A DNA stretch of 64,000 bases from Flavisericum labens (GCF_045446075.1 NZ_JBJJBQ010000002.1:496001-560000), one strand, 5' to 3'; shown: positions 18,243 through 27,846, numbered from the stretch's first letter. Notes: generated from the sequence alone by a model not told the origin. Numbers and translations are program-made.

Positions 18243-19391
18243 ATGAATTCAATTACGCTCTTGCAGCCACAAAAAATCGTGTTTGGTGAAAATACAATCA
18301 ATGAGCTTGCAACTGATGCTATTTTAGAAGGTTCAAAACGGATTTTGTTCTTGGTGGCCACACCAATTTTGAATGCAGTTGAGCACACAGTAAAAAGCCT
18401 TCAAATTAATAACAAGGAAGTTAACCTAGTTGAATACAGGTTTGTTGGGGAGCCTACTTTTGCGCAATTCAATCAACTATTGGAAAATCATCAGGCATTC
18501 AATCCAGATTGTGTAATTGGTGTAGGAGGGGGCAGCGTTTTAGATTGCGCTAAGTTATTAGCGGCATTGATTAACAATACACAAAAACTGGAAGATGTTG
18601 TTGGTATCGGATTTTTAAAAGCAAGGGACATAAAACTGATTTGCGTTCCTACAACCTCTGGTACTGGTAGTGAAGTATCACCTAACGCTATTTTGTTAAA
18701 TGAAGAAACCCAAGCCAAAAGTGGTATTATCAGTCCGTTTTTGGTACCGGATGCTTGTTATCTAGACCCGGTTTTAACCGTTAGTCTACCCCCCAAGTTA
18801 ACGGCCGAAACAGGCATTGATGCCTTGTCACATTGTGTTGAAGCTTATACCAATAAATTTGCCCATCCAGCGGTCGATACGTATGCTTTAAGAGGTATTC
18901 AACTGATATCTGATAATATTCAAAAAGCATATGAAAACGGAAACGATATAGAGGCCCGTTCGGCTTTATTATTGGGTTCAATGTATGGAGGCCTTTGTTT
19001 GGGGCCTGTAAATACATCAGCAGTGCATGCCCTTTCTTACGGATTAGGTGGCAAGTTTCATGTGGCTCATGGATTGTCAAATGCCATTTTAATGCCCGAA
19101 GTACTTCGATTTAACTTATCGGCAAATCCGAAAAGACACGCCGAAGTCGCCCGAGCATTAGGAATTACATGGAATGGAAAAGATGAACACATTGCTTCCA
19201 TAGGTATCGAAAAAATTGAAGCGCTTTCAAAAGCGTGTGGAATTCCTCAGAAATTATCAGAAATCGGCATAACCGAAGATGTAGTTCCAGAATTGGCAGA
19301 TATTGCCATGAAAGTAACGCGTTTACTCAAAAATAACCCTCGGGAAGTCACAAGAGAAGATGCCATAAATATTTATAAAAAATTATTATAG
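18243..19391 (+). CDS. Iron-containing (group III) alcohol dehydrogenase
   Basis: 382 residues. The N-terminal Rossmann-like domain has the GGGSVLDCAK nucleotide loop (about 95-104), then the helical domain holds the metal ligands Asp193, His197, His262 and His276, the pattern of FucO and related enzymes. The second signature is HALSYGLGGKFHVAHGLSNA. It oxidises or reduces a small hydroxy-acid, aldehyde or alcohol with NAD(H). Its start is 9 bp from the symporter stop and its stop 1 bp from pdxA2, so translation is probably coupled. The role in the sugar-acid route is inferred; lactaldehyde reductase is a possible alternative. Confidence 0.9.
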   Translation: MNSITLLQPQKIVFGENTINELATDAILEGSKRILFLVATPILNAVEHTVKSLQINNKEVNLVEYRFVGEPTFAQFNQLLENHQAFNPDCVIGVGGGSVLDCAKLLAALINNTQKLEDVVGIGFLKARDIKLICVPTTSGTGSEVSPNAILLNEETQAKSGIISPFLVPDACYLDPVLTVSLPPKLTAETGIDALSHCVEAYTNKFAHPAVDTYALRGIQLISDNIQKAYENGNDIEARSALLLGSMYGGLCLGPVNTSAVHALSYGLGGKFHVAHGLSNAILMPEVLRFNLSANPKRHAEVARALGITWNGKDEHIASIGIEKIEALSKACGIPQKLSEIGITEDVVPELADIAMKVTRLLKNNPREVTREDAINIYKKLL

Positions 19392-19392
19392 G

Positions 19393-20421
19393 ATGAAACC
19401 AAAAATTGGAATATCCATGGGGGATCCTGCCGGAATAGGTCCTGAGATTATTATAAAAACATTAGCTTTAAAAGATGTTTATAAGTGTTGTAGCCCAATG
19501 GTTGTTGGCGATGCCCAAACGATGCAAAACGAAGTAAATGCATTAAAATCTTCATTAAAAATCAACAGTATTCAAAATGTAGAGGATGCTAAGTTTGAAT
19601 GTGGAATTATTGATGTTTTCGATTTGACCAACGTTGACAATAGTGCTTTGAAGCCAGGGGTTGTTACAGCTATGGCTGGAAAAGCAGCTTTTGAAGCCGT
19701 AATTAAAAATATAGAATTGGCTATGAATAATAAAATTGATGCCACTGTTACGGCGCCAATTAATAAAGAATCTATTCATAAAGCTGGGCACAAATATTCA
19801 GGGCATACCGAAATATATGCTGACTATACGAACACCAAAAAATTCGCTATGCTTTTGGCTGATGAAAATTTCAGGGTCATTCATACCAGTACCCACGTGT
19901 CATTGCGTCAAGCGTGTGATTTATGTAAAAAAGACCGTGTTTTTGAAGTTATTACACTTCTTGATGATGCCTGTAAAAAGTTCGGGATTGCTAAACCGCG
20001 TATTGCAGTTGCAGGATTAAATCCACACGCTGGAGAAAATCAATTGTTTGGTGATGAAGAAGTTGAAGAGATTATTCCAGCGATGGAAGAGGCTAGAAAG
20101 TTAGGAATTGATGCCCAAGGGCCATTTCCGCCAGATACCATGTTTGTAAAAGCAGTTCAAGGTAAGTTTGATGGCTGCGTGGCCATGTACCACGACCAAG
20201 GTCATATTCCGTTTAAGTTGGAAGGTTTTAAATGGGATAACGAAAAGGAAACCATGAAAAGTGTAAAAGGGGTCAATATCACTTTAGGTTTACCAATAAT
20301 AAGAACATCGGTAGATCACGGAACAGCTTTTGAAATAGCAGGGCAAGGCATAGCTTCTGCCGATGCGATGCTCGTTGCTATTGATTATGCTATTGTTATG
20401 GCAAAACACAAAGCGCAATGA
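19393..20421 (+). CDS. pdxA2: PdxA2-type four-carbon acid 4-phosphate dehydrogenase
   Basis: 342 residues of the PdxA family: GDPAGIGPEI at the start and metal-ligand histidines in HTSTHVSLRQA, LNPHAGENQLFG and YHDQGHIPFK. PdxA itself acts on 4-phosphohydroxy-L-threonine in vitamin B6 synthesis. The PdxA2 branch pairs with DUF1537 kinases and oxidises D-erythronate- or D-threonate-4-phosphate to a product that decarboxylates to dihydroxyacetone phosphate. Here the stop overlaps the DUF1537 kinase start by 4 bp (ATGA), which strongly favours the PdxA2 role. A biosynthetic role is not excluded. Confidence 0.85.
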   Translation: MKPKIGISMGDPAGIGPEIIIKTLALKDVYKCCSPMVVGDAQTMQNEVNALKSSLKINSIQNVEDAKFECGIIDVFDLTNVDNSALKPGVVTAMAGKAAFEAVIKNIELAMNNKIDATVTAPINKESIHKAGHKYSGHTEIYADYTNTKKFAMLLADENFRVIHTSTHVSLRQACDLCKKDRVFEVITLLDDACKKFGIAKPRIAVAGLNPHAGENQLFGDEEVEEIIPAMEEARKLGIDAQGPFPPDTMFVKAVQGKFDGCVAMYHDQGHIPFKLEGFKWDNEKETMKSVKGVNITLGLPIIRTSVDHGTAFEIAGQGIASADAMLVAIDYAIVMAKHKAQ

Positions 20422-21578
20422 TAACAGTGATTGCTGATGATTTAACTGGGGCGGCAGAAATAGCAGGAGTTTGTATTGGTTATGGCATTGACGTTTCATT
20501 TGGAATAGGCGCTATACCAAAACAGTTATCGCAAGTCGTTATTGTGGCAACCGATTCTCGTTCATTAACCGAAGAAGAAGCCTATCAACAGCATCAGCAA
20601 TTAGCACGTAAAGTTTTTAAAAAAAATGCCCATCAAGTAGTATATAAAAAATGTGATTCTGTTTTACGCGGGCATGTTTTAACCGAATTATTGGCTTTGA
20701 TGAGCGCTTCTGGTAAAAAATTGGTTTTGTTGCAGCCTGCAAATCCCAAGGGGCAGCGTTGCATTAAAAATGGTGTTTATTTTATAAATGATAAAAAAAT
20801 TGAAAATACTGGGTTTTTAACCGATCCTGATTTTCCAGCCAATGTGTCTTCAATAAAAGAAATGCTTTTAAGCAGAACTTCGGAAAAAGATGTTTTACTA
20901 ATACAAACTGGCTGTCCGGAGCATATTTCTTCTGAGGGAATTTATATTCCTGATGTTCAAAGCGAAGCCCAATTAGCCGGAAATTTAAAACTTTACAATG
21001 AGAATGTTTTAATTGGTGGAAGTGCCGCATTTTTCGAACAGTTTTTAAAGAAGTTAAACCTAACCTCAACAAAAAAGAAATTCAAGACAATTCATTTTAA
21101 TCAAGATTTTGTGTTGGTTTCGGGAAGTACACACCCCGAAAGTTTGGCTTATGCCATGACTTTGGAAAAAAAAGGGTGTCCGCTGGTGACTTTTCCAAAC
21201 CATTTATTAATGGAAACTATTAGCGATAACGATTTGGTTAAATTTACAGAAGAAATTGTCCAAATTTATAGTCAGAATAGGAAGCTTATTGTTAGAATTT
21301 CAGATAAGAATATTCAGTTTAAAAATAGCTCAAAGGTCCTGAAAAATAGGTTGAGTTTGGTTTTACAGCAGCTTCTTACTGAAATTAATTTTAAGGAATT
21401 ATTTATTGAAGGTGGCGCCACCGCTTACGATATTCTAAAAAAATTAAACTGGAACGCCTTTACCCCTAAAGAAACGTTGGCCGAAGGTGTGGTTCGTATG
21501 GCATATAATTTAGATAAAAGCAAACACATAACCTTAAAACCAGGTAGTTATAAATGGCCAGAAAGGCTTTTAAACTAA
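20418..21578 (+). CDS. Four-carbon acid-sugar kinase (DUF1537 family)
   Basis: 386 residues. The N-terminal substrate domain opens with VIADDLTGAAEIAG, the hallmark of the family, and has YKKCDSVLRGH and QPANPKGQRCIKNGVYF. The C-terminal nucleotide domain includes LVSGSTHPESL and the ATP loop EGGATAYDIL. Characterised members phosphorylate D-erythronate, D- or L-threonate or 3-oxo-tetronates at C4. It overlaps pdxA2 by 4 bp, so kinase and dehydrogenase very likely act in series, feeding DHAP to glycolysis. The stereochemistry of the substrate is not readable. Confidence 0.88.
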   Translation: MITVIADDLTGAAEIAGVCIGYGIDVSFGIGAIPKQLSQVVIVATDSRSLTEEEAYQQHQQLARKVFKKNAHQVVYKKCDSVLRGHVLTELLALMSASGKKLVLLQPANPKGQRCIKNGVYFINDKKIENTGFLTDPDFPANVSSIKEMLLSRTSEKDVLLIQTGCPEHISSEGIYIPDVQSEAQLAGNLKLYNENVLIGGSAAFFEQFLKKLNLTSTKKKFKTIHFNQDFVLVSGSTHPESLAYAMTLEKKGCPLVTFPNHLLMETISDNDLVKFTEEIVQIYSQNRKLIVRISDKNIQFKNSSKVLKNRLSLVLQQLLTEINFKELFIEGGATAYDILKKLNWNAFTPKETLAEGVVRMAYNLDKSKHITLKPGSYKWPERLLN

Positions 21579-21610
21579 TAGTTTTATAATTTATAAAAAT
21601 AGAATAGTTA

Positions 21611-22750
21611 ATGAAAATATTAAAAGGAATAGCTTGGAACCATACACGCGGCTTTACATCAGTAGTGGCTACGGCACAACGGTTTGAAGAGCTATATCCT
21701 GATGTTAGGATTGTTTGGGAAAAGCGTTCACTTCAGGCATTTGCTGATGCTACTTTAAGCGAATTAACAGCAAATTACGATTTATTGATTATGGACAATC
21801 CGCATGTTTCAATCGCCGCAAGAGACAAAGTGCTTTTACCTTTTGATGATTATTTGAGTGCAGATTTCTTAAAAGAATTAGCTGAAAACAGCGTAGGAAA
21901 ATCGAATGATAGTTATAATGTAAATGGTCAACAATGGACTTTGGCAACAGATGCGGCTACACCCATAGCCACTTGGCGTGAGGATTTGGTGCAACAACAA
22001 TACATAAAGGTTCCAAAAACTTGGAAGGAATTGATGGAGCTGGCTAAAACTGGAAAGGTAGGTTTCGCATCCATCCCCATTGATACCTTGATGCATCACT
22101 ACATGATGTGCATAGCTTTGGGTGGAAATGTATTTGACAGTAAAACTGAAGTAGCGCCTCAAGAGGTTATGATTGATGCCGTTAAAACCTATAAAGAATT
22201 GGTAGACTTAGTACCGTCTTATTGTCTGGAAATGAATCCAATAAAGATGGCTGAGCACATGACGCGCACTAATGAGATAGTTTATAGTCCATTCAATTAT
22301 GGTTACTCCAACTATTCGAAAAAAAATTATGCCGACCACTGTTTAAAGGCCGGAGGTTTGGTGACCTTCAATGGACAAAGATTACGCTCAACACTGGGTG
22401 GAGCTGGTATTGCTGTATCAGCCAAAACCGAACATGCCGAGGCAGCTATGAAATATGCTGAATTTACCGCTTCGGAGAAAATACAATCCGGATTGTATTT
22501 TGAATTTGGAGGACAACCGGGGCACCGAAGATCATGGTTGAGCGACGAAGTAAACAGCCAATGTAAAAACTTTTTTAAAGACACATTGCAAACGCTTGAT
22601 GAGGCTACCATGCGTCCGCAATACTATGGTTATATGCATTTTCAAGATGAAGCTAGTCCTGTTATTCATGAAGCAGTTTCAGGAAAAATAAGTATTGAAT
22701 CTGCAGTTGATAAAATGAATTCAATTTATAAAGAATCTTTAACGCATTAA
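21611..22750 (+). CDS. Solute-binding-protein-like protein without signal peptide
   Basis: 379 residues resembling family 1 extracellular solute-binding proteins: a periodic alpha/beta N-lobe (AQRFEELYPDVRIVWEKRS, YDLLIMDNPHVS), the hinge strand and PKTWKELMELAKTGKVGFA, which is the typical sugar-binding-protein segment. It starts MKILKGIAWNHTRGF with no hydrophobic leader or lipobox, so it should stay in the cytoplasm. No ABC permease or ATPase gene lies in the window. It is 4 bp from the first CoA-transferase gene. A cytosolic ligand-binding or catalytic role, perhaps presenting an acid to the CoA-transferases, is inference. The protein is not described to my knowledge. Confidence 0.75.
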   Translation: MKILKGIAWNHTRGFTSVVATAQRFEELYPDVRIVWEKRSLQAFADATLSELTANYDLLIMDNPHVSIAARDKVLLPFDDYLSADFLKELAENSVGKSNDSYNVNGQQWTLATDAATPIATWREDLVQQQYIKVPKTWKELMELAKTGKVGFASIPIDTLMHHYMMCIALGGNVFDSKTEVAPQEVMIDAVKTYKELVDLVPSYCLEMNPIKMAEHMTRTNEIVYSPFNYGYSNYSKKNYADHCLKAGGLVTFNGQRLRSTLGGAGIAVSAKTEHAEAAMKYAEFTASEKIQSGLYFEFGGQPGHRRSWLSDEVNSQCKNFFKDTLQTLDEATMRPQYYGYMHFQDEASPVIHEAVSGKISIESAVDKMNSIYKESLTH

Positions 22751-22754
22751 ATAA

Positions 22755-23903
22755 ATGGAAAAGCCATTAGAAGGCTTATTGGTACTAGAGTTTTCACAGT
22801 TTTTGGCGGGGCCATCAGCTGGATTGAAATTGGCTGATTTGGGCGCGCGCGTTATTAAAATTGAGCGTCCAGTAAAAGGTGAAGCGTGCCGACAATTAAG
22901 CATTAAAGATTTATTTGTTGACGATAGCAGTATGTTATTCCATACTATAAACCGAAATAAGGAGTCTTATGCAGCCAATCTGAAAGACCCTGACGATTTA
23001 TCGAAAGTTAAAAAACTCATTGCCAAGGCTGATGTGATGACGCATAACTTTCGTCCAGGCGTTATGGAAAAAATAGGTTTGACCTTTGAAGATGTGTTAG
23101 GTATCAATCCCCAGATAATTTATGGAGTTATCACTGGCTACGGAACCGATGGCCCATGGGCGAAAAAACCCGGTCAGGATTTGTTGGTACAGTCGCTATC
23201 TGGATTGACTTGGCTAAGCGGTAAAAGTAGTCAAGGACCTGTGCCATTTGGTTTGGCAGTAGCCGATTTAATGTGTGGCAACCATTTTGTTCAAGGTGTT
23301 TTGGCGGCATTATTAAAACGTGCTAAAACCAGAAAAGGTGTTTTGGTTGAAGTTAGTTTACTAGAGTCTATTTTAGACGTTCAGTTTGAAGCGCTTACTA
23401 TATTTTTGAATAACGGCGGAAAATTGGCTGATAGAGGCAATGTACGTGGAAGTGCCCATGCTTTTTTAAGTGCTCCCTACGGCATTTACGAAACCAATGA
23501 TGGTTACTTGGCTTTAGCCATGGGCGATTTACTGTTAATGGGTGAGGTTTTAGAGGTAGATTTAGGTAAATATTCTGCAAGAAAAACATGGTTCCGTTCT
23601 CGTGCGGCCATTAGAAAAATATTAAGTAAAAAGATTATCACAAAAAGTTCAGACCATTGGATAAAGGTTTTAAGAGAGAAAGGACTTTGGTGTGAAAAAG
23701 TATTAAATTATGATGATTTAAACCATCAGCCGTTTATGGCAGATTTGCAATTACAGCAAAAGGTCACCAATTCAAAAGGTGAAACCATATTTACTACGCG
23801 AAGTCCTATTCAAATTGATGGAGAAATCATTTTAGAAGATAAAGCCGCTCCGCAGGTTGGAGAAGATAATTTAGCAATTAACGAACAATTTTTAAAAGAC
23901 TAA
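22755..23903 (+). CDS. CaiB/BaiF (class III) CoA-transferase, first of a tandem pair
   Basis: 382 residues. The N-terminus (LEFSQFLAGPSAGLKLADLG) and ARVIKIERP are family signatures. The catalytic aspartate expected to form the acyl anhydride is Asp171 in AVADLMCG. Family III enzymes move CoA between carboxylic acids as interlocked dimers; some, such as the succinyl-CoA:malate enzyme, are built from two related subunits. The next gene is a paralogue that starts on the very next base, so a heteromer is likely. The substrate acid is unknown, perhaps a hydroxy-acid made by the upstream enzymes. Confidence 0.9.
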   Translation: MEKPLEGLLVLEFSQFLAGPSAGLKLADLGARVIKIERPVKGEACRQLSIKDLFVDDSSMLFHTINRNKESYAANLKDPDDLSKVKKLIAKADVMTHNFRPGVMEKIGLTFEDVLGINPQIIYGVITGYGTDGPWAKKPGQDLLVQSLSGLTWLSGKSSQGPVPFGLAVADLMCGNHFVQGVLAALLKRAKTRKGVLVEVSLLESILDVQFEALTIFLNNGGKLADRGNVRGSAHAFLSAPYGIYETNDGYLALAMGDLLLMGEVLEVDLGKYSARKTWFRSRAAIRKILSKKIITKSSDHWIKVLREKGLWCEKVLNYDDLNHQPFMADLQLQQKVTNSKGETIFTTRSPIQIDGEIILEDKAAPQVGEDNLAINEQFLKD

Positions 23904-25040
23904 ATGAAGCCGTTAGAAGATTATTTAATAATAGATTTTAGCCAGTTTCTCTCTGGTCCATCCGCGAGTTTACGCTTGGCTGATTTGGGTGCGCGCGTCA
24001 TAAAAATTGAAAAACCAGGAACAGGTGATATTTGCCGAACACTTTATACTTCAGATTTAATAATGAACGGTGAATCGTCCATATTTCATACCATCAACAG
24101 AAATAAAGAATCGTTTGCTGCTGATTTTAAAAATACCGAAGATTTAGAAAAAATAAAGATTCTAATTAAGAAAGCCGATGTCGTAATGCATAACTTTCGT
24201 CCGGGCGTAATGGAGCGTGTTGGGTTAAGTTATGATGATGTAAAAGAGATTAACCCCAAAGTGGTTTATGCAGAAATTTCAGGTTACGGAAATCACGCGG
24301 ACTTAGTAGATAAACCTGGTCAAGATTTACTTTTACAATCTTTAACTGCTTTAACTTGGCTCACTGGAAATCAAAATGACGGTCCGGTACCTATGGGGCT
24401 TTCTATTGTTGATATGTTGGCTGGCGCTCATTTAGCGCAAGGTATTTTAGCGGGTTTATACAGAAAAACAGTAAAAGATACAGGTGCTTTGGTTCAGGTA
24501 AGTATGCTTGAGTCGGCAATCGATTTTCAATTTGAAACCATAACCACGTTTTTTAACGACGGAGGTGAACTTCCCGAAAGGACCAAAAGTAACAATGCAC
24601 ATGCCTATTTAGGGGCACCCTATGGTATTTACAAAACCAAGGATGGGTTTTTGGCATTGGCCATGGGGTCTATTCCTGTTTTGTCCGAACTGTTAAAGTG
24701 TGATGAATTGCTTAAATTTCCTGAAAATAAATTTGACCAACGGGATAAAATAAAAAAAGTATTGGCAAAACACCTTAAAACACAAACTACCGATTTTTGG
24801 TTGGCTATTCTAGAACCTGCCGATATTTGGTGTGCTAAGGTGTTGAATTATCAAGAACTTTTTCAAGAAGAAGGTTTTAAGGTTTTAGATTTTGTTCAGA
24901 AAGTAGCCATGGGCGATGGGTATTCATACGAAACAACCCGGTGCCCAATAAAAATAGATGGTAAAATCTTTACTTCAAAAAAGGCATCACCGAAATTGGG
25001 AGAGCATAACGAAAAAATTACAATGGAATTTATAAACTAA
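23904..25040 (+). CDS. CaiB/BaiF (class III) CoA-transferase, second of a tandem pair
   Basis: 378 residues, paralogous to the preceding protein along its whole length (shared DFSQFLSGPSASLRLADLGA, HNFRPGVMERVGLSYDDV). The catalytic aspartate is Asp170 in SIVDMLAG, so both copies look active. There is no gap between the two genes. The pair probably arose by duplication and now forms a two-subunit enzyme. The following gene starts 6 bp later and encodes the solute-binding/oxidoreductase fusion. Confidence 0.9.
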   Translation: MKPLEDYLIIDFSQFLSGPSASLRLADLGARVIKIEKPGTGDICRTLYTSDLIMNGESSIFHTINRNKESFAADFKNTEDLEKIKILIKKADVVMHNFRPGVMERVGLSYDDVKEINPKVVYAEISGYGNHADLVDKPGQDLLLQSLTALTWLTGNQNDGPVPMGLSIVDMLAGAHLAQGILAGLYRKTVKDTGALVQVSMLESAIDFQFETITTFFNDGGELPERTKSNNAHAYLGAPYGIYKTKDGFLALAMGSIPVLSELLKCDELLKFPENKFDQRDKIKKVLAKHLKTQTTDFWLAILEPADIWCAKVLNYQELFQEEGFKVLDFVQKVAMGDGYSYETTRCPIKIDGKIFTSKKASPKLGEHNEKITMEFIN

Positions 25041-25046
25041 TAAGTC

Positions 25047-27326
25047 ATGGGAAAATTTAGAATAGCGGTTAGAAAGTTTGAGCCTTTTGAAAATACCTTA
25101 AAAAAGCTTTGGGATGCCTTCTGTTTAGAAAACAACCAAAACATTGAGGTAGAAATGATTCCGATGGAGCTTCACGAATTGTATGAAGAAATAATAACCA
25201 AAAAAGGATTGCAAAATGGCGATTGGGATGTAGCCCACATTAATACCGATTGGATTTTAGATGCTGTTAATGCAAATGCTGTTGAAAACCTTTCTCCCTT
25301 AATCGCTCAAGACCCGCCCCAAGATTTCCCCGAAGGATGGCATAATTCACTGCTTCATTTACAGGAAATGAATGGTAATATTTATGGATTACCATTTCAT
25401 GATGGTCCAGAATGCCTGATTTACAGAAAGGACTTGTTTGAAGATGCTTCTGAAAAAACAAACTTTAAGAATCAATATGGTTATGACTTAACCCCCCCTA
25501 AAACTTGGCAGGAATTCACTCAAATAGCAGAATTTTTCAACAGACCCGACGAAAATCTTTATGGTTGTGTTTTTGCCAATTACCCAGATGCACATAACAT
25601 GGTTTTCGACTTTTCATTACAACTTTGGACGCGTGGAGGATCGTTGTTAGATTCTAATAAAAATATAAACATAAATACTCCTGAGGCCATTAAAGCTTTA
25701 GAATTTTATAGAGCCATCGTTAAAAATGAAAAAACCACCCATCCTGGATCTGAAGATTTTGAGTCGATTGAAGCAGGTATGACATTTGCCAAAGGGGAGG
25801 CTGCTATGGCCATTAACTGGTTTGGTTTTGCCTCTATGTGCGAAGTAATTGAAGCCTCTAAGGTTAAAGGAAAAGTAGATATTGCTGAGTTGCCACATAA
25901 TGAAGACTGTAATTCAGCATCGCTTAATGTATATTGGCTTTATAGCATTGGTTCTGGTAGTAAAAACAAAACCTTGGCCTACGATTTCTTGAGATTCGCT
26001 ACAAGACCTGAAAGTGATAAATTATTGACCAATGAAGGTGGTATTGGGTGCAGAAAATCAACTTGGAATGATTCTGAAATAAATAAAACCATACCGTATT
26101 ACCATAAATTGGGGATGCTGCATGAAAATGCTTTAACGTTACCGCAAACACCGGTTTGGCCAAAAGTGGCAGAGCTTATTGATAAAATGGTTTTGCAGGC
26201 TATAACTAGTCATGTGCCTACCCCGTTACTGTTAAAAACTACGCAAAATCAAATTCAAGAGGTTTTTGAGTACAAACCGCTACTTCCGGAAACAGAGCAA
26301 CCCATAATTATAGTTGGAGCCAGTGGCATAGTAAAAGATGCGCATTTACCTGCTTATAAAATGGCGGGGTTTAAGGTATATGGTATAACAAACCGAACCG
26401 TTTCTAAAGCTAATAAAATGGCTGAAGACCATGGGATTCCTTATGTATTTAAAAATGTTGCCGATGCAGTGAAGAATGCGCCAGATAATGCGGTTTACGA
26501 CATTACTGTTTTACCAGACCAATATGTAGAAATATTAGAGCTATTACCCGATGGAGCGGCAGTACTTATACAAAAACCAATGGGTAACGATTATAAGCAG
26601 GCTAAGGAGATTGTTGAAGTCTGCGAACGAAAAAACTTGGTTGCAGCTATTAATTTCCAGTTACGCTTTGCTTCATTTGTTAGTGCTGCTAGGAATATGA
26701 TTGATAAAGGTTTAATAGGTGATTTGTATGATATGGAGTTTAAGGTTACCGTAAAAACACCTTGGGAACTTTTTCCGGTAATCAAAAAACATCCACGCTT
26801 AGAAATCCTTTTTCATAGTGTGCATTATATCGATTGCATCCGTTCGTTTTTGGGTAATCCAGAACGTGTTATGGCACGCACTACGAAGCATCCGTTAAAG
26901 GATTTATCCTCTTGTCGTTCAACTATTATAATGGATTATGGTGATAATATTAGCGTGAAAATCAATACCAATCACGACCACGATTTTAGTACAAGAAATC
27001 AAGAAAGTTATATCAAATGGGAAGGAACTAAAGGAGCCATCAAAGCCAAAATGGGCCTTTTAATGAATTATCCAGACGGATTACCGGATACCTTTGAATA
27101 TGTTATAAGTGAAGAAGGTAAAGAACTAGAATGGAAAACACTTGAATTGGAAGGGTCATGGTTTCCAGAAGCCTTTATCGGTACCATGTCTAACTTGATG
27201 CGTTTCAAAGAGGGAACGGATAAAGAACTTTATACAAGTGTTCAGGATGTTTTAGATACCATGAAAGTTGTTGAAGCATGCTACATAAGCGATTCAAAAG
27301 GAGGAGTGTCACTTTCAGAATTATAA
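25047..27326 (+). CDS. Fusion of a solute-binding domain and a Gfo/Idh/MocA oxidoreductase
   Basis: 759 residues. Residues 1-405 are a family 1 solute-binding fold (PPKTWQEFTQIAEFF, YDFLRFATRPES) without a signal peptide. From about residue 418 a Gfo/Idh/MocA NAD(P)-dependent oxidoreductase begins: nucleotide loop IVGASGIVKDAH, then Gln509-Lys510-Pro511 where the family normally has EKP, and the catalytic region LFHSVHYIDCIRSFLG with His590 and His593. The reading frame is continuous and both domains are full size, so this is a real fusion and not a broken pair. It suggests the solute-binding part delivers a ligand to a cytosolic dehydrogenase. I know of no described example. Confidence 0.85.
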   Translation: MGKFRIAVRKFEPFENTLKKLWDAFCLENNQNIEVEMIPMELHELYEEIITKKGLQNGDWDVAHINTDWILDAVNANAVENLSPLIAQDPPQDFPEGWHNSLLHLQEMNGNIYGLPFHDGPECLIYRKDLFEDASEKTNFKNQYGYDLTPPKTWQEFTQIAEFFNRPDENLYGCVFANYPDAHNMVFDFSLQLWTRGGSLLDSNKNININTPEAIKALEFYRAIVKNEKTTHPGSEDFESIEAGMTFAKGEAAMAINWFGFASMCEVIEASKVKGKVDIAELPHNEDCNSASLNVYWLYSIGSGSKNKTLAYDFLRFATRPESDKLLTNEGGIGCRKSTWNDSEINKTIPYYHKLGMLHENALTLPQTPVWPKVAELIDKMVLQAITSHVPTPLLLKTTQNQIQEVFEYKPLLPETEQPIIIVGASGIVKDAHLPAYKMAGFKVYGITNRTVSKANKMAEDHGIPYVFKNVADAVKNAPDNAVYDITVLPDQYVEILELLPDGAAVLIQKPMGNDYKQAKEIVEVCERKNLVAAINFQLRFASFVSAARNMIDKGLIGDLYDMEFKVTVKTPWELFPVIKKHPRLEILFHSVHYIDCIRSFLGNPERVMARTTKHPLKDLSSCRSTIIMDYGDNISVKINTNHDHDFSTRNQESYIKWEGTKGAIKAKMGLLMNYPDGLPDTFEYVISEEGKELEWKTLELEGSWFPEAFIGTMSNLMRFKEGTDKELYTSVQDVLDTMKVVEACYISDSKGGVSLSEL

Positions 27327-27352
27327 ATAAAAAAATTAAATAGATAAAAAAT

Positions 27353-27796
27353 ATGTATTTCAAATCAATATTTTTCGAAGATTATAAATTAGACGACAAA
27401 CGCATAACGCTTGGAAGAACAATAACTGAAACTGATTTTGTTGTACATGCCGGGCATACAGGTGATTTTTTTCCGCACCATATGGATGAAGAATGGTGTA
27501 AAACTCAATCTTTCGGACAGCGAATCGCTCATGGTACAATGATTTTTAGTATTGGAATAGGTTTAACCGCTTCGGAGATTAATCCAGAAGCCTTCTCAAA
27601 AGGCTATGACCGCATGCGTTTTGTGAAACCAGTACATATAGGTGATACTATTCATTCAGAAATTACAATCTCTGCTAAAGGAGATGCTAAAAGGCCTGAA
27701 ATGGGAACGGTAACAGAACATGTGGAAATCATAAACCAAAAAGGAGAAGTAGTTTTGGTTTGTGATCATTTGCTCCTTGTAAAAAGAAAGTCATAA
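27353..27796 (+). CDS. MaoC-family (R)-specific enoyl-CoA hydratase/dehydratase
   Basis: 147 residues forming one hot-dog domain. The hydratase motif is TGDFFPHHMD with catalytic Asp38 and His43, followed by FGQRIAHGTMIFSIG. Such enzymes add or remove water from CoA thioesters. In this run it probably dehydrates or hydrates the thioester made by the two CaiB-type transferases. It follows the fusion gene by 26 bp and precedes the transporter by 50 bp. Confidence 0.9.
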   Translation: MYFKSIFFEDYKLDDKRITLGRTITETDFVVHAGHTGDFFPHHMDEEWCKTQSFGQRIAHGTMIFSIGIGLTASEINPEAFSKGYDRMRFVKPVHIGDTIHSEITISAKGDAKRPEMGTVTEHVEIINQKGEVVLVCDHLLLVKRKS

Positions 27797-27846
27797 AATA
27801 GGCCAGTTAAATTTTTTAAACGAATATTAAATAAAAAAATAATAAA

